Positions 34,678-40,000 of a DNA stretch of 40,000 nucleotides are shown one piece after another. Origin of the DNA: Chrysomallon squamiferum (Eukaryota; Mollusca; Gastropoda; Neomphalida; Peltospiridae). How positions within the stretch are numbered: the first letter of the stretch is position 1; the number at the start of each line of letters is the position of its first letter. The translations under genes were made by a program, and so were the position numbers. The stretch covers positions 7,354,989-7,394,988 of the forward strand of contig CM022669.1 of the NCBI GenBank assembly GCA_012295275.1. Reading direction: 5' to 3'. The notes beneath the pieces were generated by a model. The model had not been told where the DNA came from, made no database searches, and saw only the letters and a program-made list of their open reading frames with translations.

Positions 34678-34920
34678 TACACATATACATACATACACAC
34701 ATACATACATACATACATATATACATACATACATACATACATACATACATACATACATTCATACACACACATACATATACACATACGTACACACATACGT
34801 ACATATATACATACACACACATTTATATACATACATACATACATACATGTACACATACATACATACATACATGTACACATACATATATATACATAAATAT
34901 TCATCCACATACATACATAC

Positions 34921-34955
<35 letters not shown>
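34678..34955. repeat. (CATA)n-(CA)n array
   Basis: About 240 bp of CATA tetramers with CACA and TATA variants and a few CATGTA words, ending in about 17 CA units at 34922-34955. The His/Thr/Tyr and Cys/Met/Val frames are artefacts. Confidence 0.97.
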
Positions 34956-34957
<2 letters not shown>

Positions 34958-35089
34958 AAGACAGACTATAGATAATTTCCAAACATTTATAACTGAATGG
35001 CAGAAATTAATTAAATAAATGTTATTTGCCAAGCATTGACTCCTAATTTCCACTAATAATAACATTAACAACAACAACAAAACAGTAAC

Positions 35090-35900
35090 GATCATTAATG
35101 TACTCCACTTCAGTCGCGGCCTTGCTTGCATTACTTGTGCAGGGCCGAATTCTATGAAATGCTAATAGCATAAGCTACATAATAATCAACTATTTGCGAA
35201 ACGAGGAAAATAAAATTAAAAATTGTTGTCCATTCGTACGGTCAGCGAAGTCTAGTCGACCCGGCAATTTGTCGTTGACTGGCTTTCTATAATGACTGCA
35301 ATTATCTGTTGTCAGATGGTTACAAGTTCTTTACGCCAGTTTACGGCGACTACTCTGTAAACGAATAAGCCGACAAAAGACCGCCATTGCCGACTAAACG
35401 GCCATGATGGATCCATTGTAGTATATTAAATAAAAGCAAGCCATACAACGACGAAATGGGCCGCAGTCGCATAACACAAACTATCGTTGGTGGTGGCGTC
35501 GTTATTAAATTAGCGGGAAGTGAACGCGGCTACGATGGCACTTAGCAAGCAATTTATTTTGAATAAAAGACAAATAATCAATCCAGCTCTGGCTTCATCC
35601 TCGCTCCATTGTCCCCGGCAAATTTGCAAATCTGTGGATAAATATTGTGAAATGAGGGAATTATATCTCTCAATAATGCTAACGAGATTGTGACACGAAC
35701 AGCCCGTGGTGTCACGTGAAATTACTCCGGTCTGCTCCATCATTGGCTGGCGAAGGTCTCGCGCGGTTCAGCCAAACCACGTCTGAAACGAGACTAATAG
35801 ATTGACAATACCCAATTAGCGCCTCTGTGGAATATTGTCTTAGTTCGCGTTGTAAAACCGACAACTGCACATGACCTGTAACCTCCAGAGACGGCATGAA
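35090..35900. promoter_or_regulatory. Low-copy island, candidate regulatory element
   Basis: About 800 bp of complex sequence without a convincing frame. Motifs include ATGCTAATAGCAT at 35159-35171 (an exact 13-bp palindrome with octamer-like ATGCTAAT), ATTGTTGTCC near 35222 (Sox-like), TCACGTGA at 35712-35719, CATTGGCTGG near 35740 and CCCAATTAGCG near 35810. Its left edge is an AAC repeat and its right edge AT-rich DNA. Confidence 0.4.
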
Positions 35901-35939
35901 ATATTTAAAAAGTAAAGCGCGAATAAATAACGAAAAAGG

Positions 35940-36965
35940 GATGAAATAAAATTGTAAGAAATGTTTAAATAAAAAAAAAAATAAAATAAAATGAAATAAA
36001 ATAAAACAAATAACAAAAACAGAATAAAATGAAATATAATGATGCAAAATATAATATAATATAATATAATATAATATAATAAAATATAATATAATAAAGC
36101 AATATAAAATAAAATATGACCAAAACAAAAGTAGACAATAAAAATTAATAATCACTAACAAAATAAATACACTATCAAATTTTAAAATATTTAGATATGA
36201 TAAATAAAAGAAAAAGTGAAAGAGTCAGCAATAAAATAATAATTGTTTGATAATGCAGCTTGTAATATATATATATATATATTTATTTATTTATGATTTT
36301 CTTTGGTTTTCATTTTTTTACATTTCGCTTTTCTTTATTTTATATTATTTATTACCTGACTGTAATCATAATTTTGTGTTTGTTTTGTTTTTTTCAAAGG
36401 TCGACATTGCATCATTACGGAAAATAAACTTGATGGAGAAGATGCAGATCATAATCTAAAATAGAATATCACAAACAGCAATAACTAAAATAAATATATT
36501 GGTGAAAAAACTCGTTAAATTATAATAATAATAATAATGGAAAACCAATAAAAAGGCAAGTAAATAATAAATACTAATCAAATCTGAAATATATTGTCGT
36601 TGTTCATTTTTTTTTTTTCCTAAGAATGTTTTATTTTATTTTACTTCATTTTGTTCTTCTAATGTTAATAAATGAATTTAATTTATGCGTGTTTTTAATC
36701 ATCCTTCAATATTTTAAATTTATTTGTAACATAATGAAACAGTAATAATAAAAAAAAAAAAAAAAATTAAAAAAAAAAAAAAAAATAATAATAATAATCA
36801 AATAATCAAATAAACAAATAAACAAAAGTTAAATTTGAAACTACTTTTAATAATACTGGTATGCATTTTAATCGTAACGGTTCTTAATTCCCAACAGCTC
36901 CTGTAATTAAAGTAATTAATTGTCTTTAGTTAATTGATCTAATAAAGTCCTTCAGTATAATTTCT

Positions 36966-36996
<31 letters not shown>

Positions 36997-37030
36997 CTCT
37001 TCTCTCTGAACAAACAAGCTATGCATGCAA
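35940..37030. other. AT-rich low-complexity stretch, no gene seen
   Basis: AAAAT/AATAT pentamers, (AT)n at about 36267-36284, A- and T-homopolymers (36750-36785, and 36968-36996 with about 29 T) and short AAT arrays. No exon supported. Confidence 0.6.
36048..36097. repeat. (AATAT)n pentanucleotide repeat
   Basis: Nine or so AATAT/ATAAT pentamers with a single extra A-run, in an AAAAT-rich neighbourhood. Confidence 0.9.
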
Positions 37031-37039
37031 TAACGAGAA

Positions 37040-37830
37040 ATAATTACAGGAAAGTTCAAATTTTGCAGTGTATGACAGTTCCAACCACAAATGTGTCAAC
37101 ATCAGCTACGGACATTGTGTCATAACTTGTCCACACAATGGCTCGCGACGTTGGCAACAATGTACGAGACGTCGGACACATCGCCAACAGCTGGCAGTCG
37201 TTTGACGGTCCGGGCCGAACGGCGGTCAGTCAATTCTGTCCGAAGCCGGCGCGCGAAACTGACCGAGCTGTCAACGACGCTGAAGGTAAAAATCGACAAC
37301 ACGGCGCAGACAATGGAACGAAATGTGTTATAATGCCGGTAACAGATTTAAAGTATCTTATTTTCATTACGAAAACTGTGTACGGCGAAATTGAAATTGT
37401 CACCGAGGAGTCGTTCGTGATAAACGTTGAAATTAATCGCCCATGCTTCAACCGTCCAGCTTGTCCGTTCATCCCAATTTTTGTACGTGACAAGCAATCA
37501 GAGAAACACTGCACTGATCAGTCAGAGGTAGAGTCGATGGGCTAGCGCGCGTAGTGAGCGAGCGGGGTCGCTCGTATTCCAGAAACGTTTTCCTTTTTTT
37601 TTTTTTAATTACGCTGGCTGATTCAGGAGGTAATCGGTTTATATAGCCATGCAGGCGATTCGTTATCTGAAATGAAAACGGTGTGTTTTCGCACCAGGTT
37701 TCGTAGGACATAGGCGTGAAAGCGATAGACTCTGCCGTCGTTCAGGTGGGCCGTAAATATCTGTTATTGGTTTAATTTGATGTCTGATAGCTGTCAAGTG
37801 GTATATCTCGAATACGCATCATTAATTTCC
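37040..37830. other. GC-richer island with overlapping open frames, function unclear
   Basis: A low-copy, CpG-containing block. A + frame from ATG 37138 stays open for 135 codons to 37545, and a second + frame from 37091 and two minus frames also stay open for 60-94 codons. A potential donor (GAAG|GTAAAA) follows at about 37287. None of the products shows a recognisable motif, and simultaneous openness of several frames is typical of stop-poor GC-rich DNA. It could be an exon of an unknown gene or a regulatory island. Confidence 0.25.
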
Positions 37831-39800
37831 ATCTAATTGTCAGCGTATTGTGGTGACATGCGGGCTCTTAATGCAAAGGCTGTTCGAGAGGGGGGGAGGG
37901 AAAGGAGGGCTTGGCACAACACGAGAACGGGCGTGGGGGGGTTGAAAAGTTAGAAGGGTCACGCAAAAAAACCCACACACAGACATACAGACAACTACTA
38001 TACAAACTGGTATAGTTATTATCATCATCTTTATAAATTTATGTAATCACCATACAAAATATACATCAGTTGCAAACTGAGTGCAAAACAGTAAATAAAT
38101 AAATACCAATTTTTTAATTACAATCCCTTCAAAATCCAAGAATAACACTGAATATGAAGCTGAAATTGGAACAAAATTAGTTTTTGTTTTATTTATTTTA
38201 TTTATCCATTTTTTAATTTATTTATTAGATTTATTATTATTATTATTTTTTAAAATCTGTTTCATTTTTCTTTATTTGTTGTATAACGGAGTTTTATTCA
38301 GTTGCTTTTTATAATAAAATTTTACCATGCATTTTTTATAAGATACATTTTTTTTCAAAACTGTTACAACCTAATAATGACTGGTGACTCTTTGTATTAC
38401 GCCTACAGTGAAACATTTAGTCATTCTGAATAATTAATTATCTAGTACCAGTGTCGACAAAATGGCGGCCAATGTTGTAAAATGTCGTCTTTTTAGGACA
38501 ATCAGATTGTATCAAGTAAATTTGTAACTTTTCGAAATTAGGTAAACGTAAACCTGAATCGAGTATATCCAGAAACGATGTAATTTTACGCCAAATTATT
38601 TATTATTAATTACTGAAAGTTGAAAATAATAAAAAATTTTATTCCAGTAAAATCATTCGTCTTCCTGTGGAAATAACGGTCTGCTTCGTACGATTTGCCA
38701 AAAATAAATCTTTTTCTGTAATTCTGTGCGACCCAGATTTAAACTATATATTATTCATATTTATTTATTTATTTATTGATACTTTTTTGGACTTCAATGG
38801 ACAATAAAACCTACATAAAAGGAACAAAATAAAATAAAATAAAATAGAAAAATAATAATAATTCAAAAAAGTCAAAATAGTAACAATTCTATGTTTGATT
38901 CAAACAAATGTAGTCGATAAACCAATATAAATGTTATTAACAGCAAACAGCACCTTTTTCTTCTTGTTATTAATAAACTGAATGCGTTCGTTTTGAACAG
39001 AATTATACGTTACAATTTGGCCAAATAGTATTTATTTCTACAGTTTATATTGCTTTACAAAAAAGACTTCTGGTTTTATATGTACTAAACGTATGTAGCA
39101 ATGTAAAAAACATCCTAATACATTCAGTAACCAATTATAACTTCTTCGGTGGTATACTCTTTATTTATCTAGTGTTTGTTTTCGTTTTATTTTATTTTAT
39201 TTTATTTATTTTTTATTATTATTATTATTTTTATTGTTTTTTTGTTTGTTTACAAAACCTTTATTTGCAAATATTAAGAATTTGTGTGTGTTTGTTTTGT
39301 GTGTGTGTGTGTGTGCGTGCGCGCGCACATATTTTATTATTTATTTGAAACGTATAACAGCCTATTCTATAGGCAGCTCTTATGTTTTAAATGTAAACTC
39401 AAGATGACTAGAAAACACATTAGAGATTAAATAAAACCAACACTGGCTGCAACAGCCCATCTTTCCACAGAGAAGGTTTGATCTTATAACCAATATCCCG
39501 CCAAACCACCATTCTTGTCACTGATCTAGAATAATATATTTTAGTAATTTGAATTATTATCATTATATTATTAAAATTATTATTTTTTTAATTTATTTGT
39601 TTTTATTTATTTTTATTTTATTTTATTATTATTATTATTTTTTTTTCACCTAAAGAAATCATATACTGGCAGAATCTATTGAAACAAAACATTCTACCCT
39701 CTGACCTCTGGCGAAAACGATTGCATTATTTAATTATTTAACAAATATATAACTGGACTAATGACTTTTTTTCTTTCGTAAATCATGCAGCCACGCAGGT

Positions 39801-39837
<37 letters not shown>

Positions 39838-40000
39838 TATAAACAGTGTTCAAAGCTACGTTTTTGGTGTTTAATCGGTGGTTATAAAATCCATTTTAAA
39901 AATAAATAAATTGCTAATATTTCAGAACTATTTAATATATAACGACAACGAAATCAGCTACTACAGTAGAGAAGGGTGTGTTGAAGAATAAAATCAGTTG
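37831..40000. other. AT-rich right end, no gene confirmed
   Basis: Mostly AT-rich, with short TTTA, TTTTA and ATT tracts (about 38190-38250, 38755-38777, 39188-39235, 39595-39650), a GT/GC run at 39298-39326 and a CA run at 39804-39832. A G-rich patch at 37890-37940 and the ATGGCGGCC motif at 38459 are the only striking islands. Confidence 0.5.
38459..38470 (+). promoter_or_regulatory. YY1/TISU-like ATGGCGGCC element
   Basis: AAAATGGCGGCC matches the YY1 core and, with the preceding C, 11 of 12 positions of the TISU short-5'-UTR initiator (SAASATGGCGGC). The frame from its ATG is open for 18 codons to a possible donor (CAA|GTAAAT at 38516), giving a basic, hydrophobic start (MAANVVKCRLFRTIRLYQ). 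This may be a first exon of a gene running off the right edge, but no second exon was found. Confidence 0.25.

Noticed and set aside
34598-35018. His/Thr/Tyr-rich and Cys/Val/Met-rich frames
   Set aside because: Translations of the CATA and CA arrays in all frames.

Overview
This is animal (metazoan) nuclear DNA. The evidence is intron-split genes with consensus splice sites, a paired-like homeobox gene, and a secreted PAN/EGF-type protein. The sequence is AT-rich and crowded with microsatellites, mainly ATT/AAT, CT/GA, TTTA, GATA and CATA. That style, together with the divergent secreted protein, suggests a lophotrochozoan and perhaps a mollusc. The species assignment is inference.

The main gene is an Rx/rax (retinal homeobox) orthologue on the + strand. 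It has three coding exons: 10563-10779 (octapeptide), 22690-22924 (acidic linker plus homeodomain residues 1-46) and 26736-27188 (rest of the homeodomain, an LPLDPWLTPP motif and a C-terminal OAR domain). Splice phases agree across all three exons once one base is accounted for: an A-run just before the homeodomain is one base short, so the exon as given is frameshifted. Intron 2 also starts with GC instead of GT.

A second complete gene lies antisense inside Rx intron 1 (19554 down to 16105, three exons, 600 codons). It encodes a signal peptide, a PAN/apple-like cysteine module, an EGF-like module, and about 445 residues made of four imperfect repeats that I cannot assign to a named family. 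This is the best candidate for something undescribed.

A terminal exon of an unrecognised cysteine-rich protein lies at 2543-2824 on +. No other gene is convincing.

Layout: 1-2.5 kb repeats and one ATT array; 2.5-2.8 kb orphan exon; 2.8-9.6 kb AT-rich sequence with one low-copy island near 5.7-6.6 kb; 9.6-10.8 kb GC-richer Rx promoter and exon 1; 10.8-22.7 kb Rx intron 1 with the nested gene; 22.7-27.2 kb Rx exons 2 and 3 with two low-copy islands in intron 2; 27.2-40 kb gene-poor sequence with several low-copy, GC-richer islands (31.6-32.3, 33.8-34.6, 35.1-35.9, 37.0-37.8 kb). These islands look like candidate regulatory elements between large microsatellite tracts.
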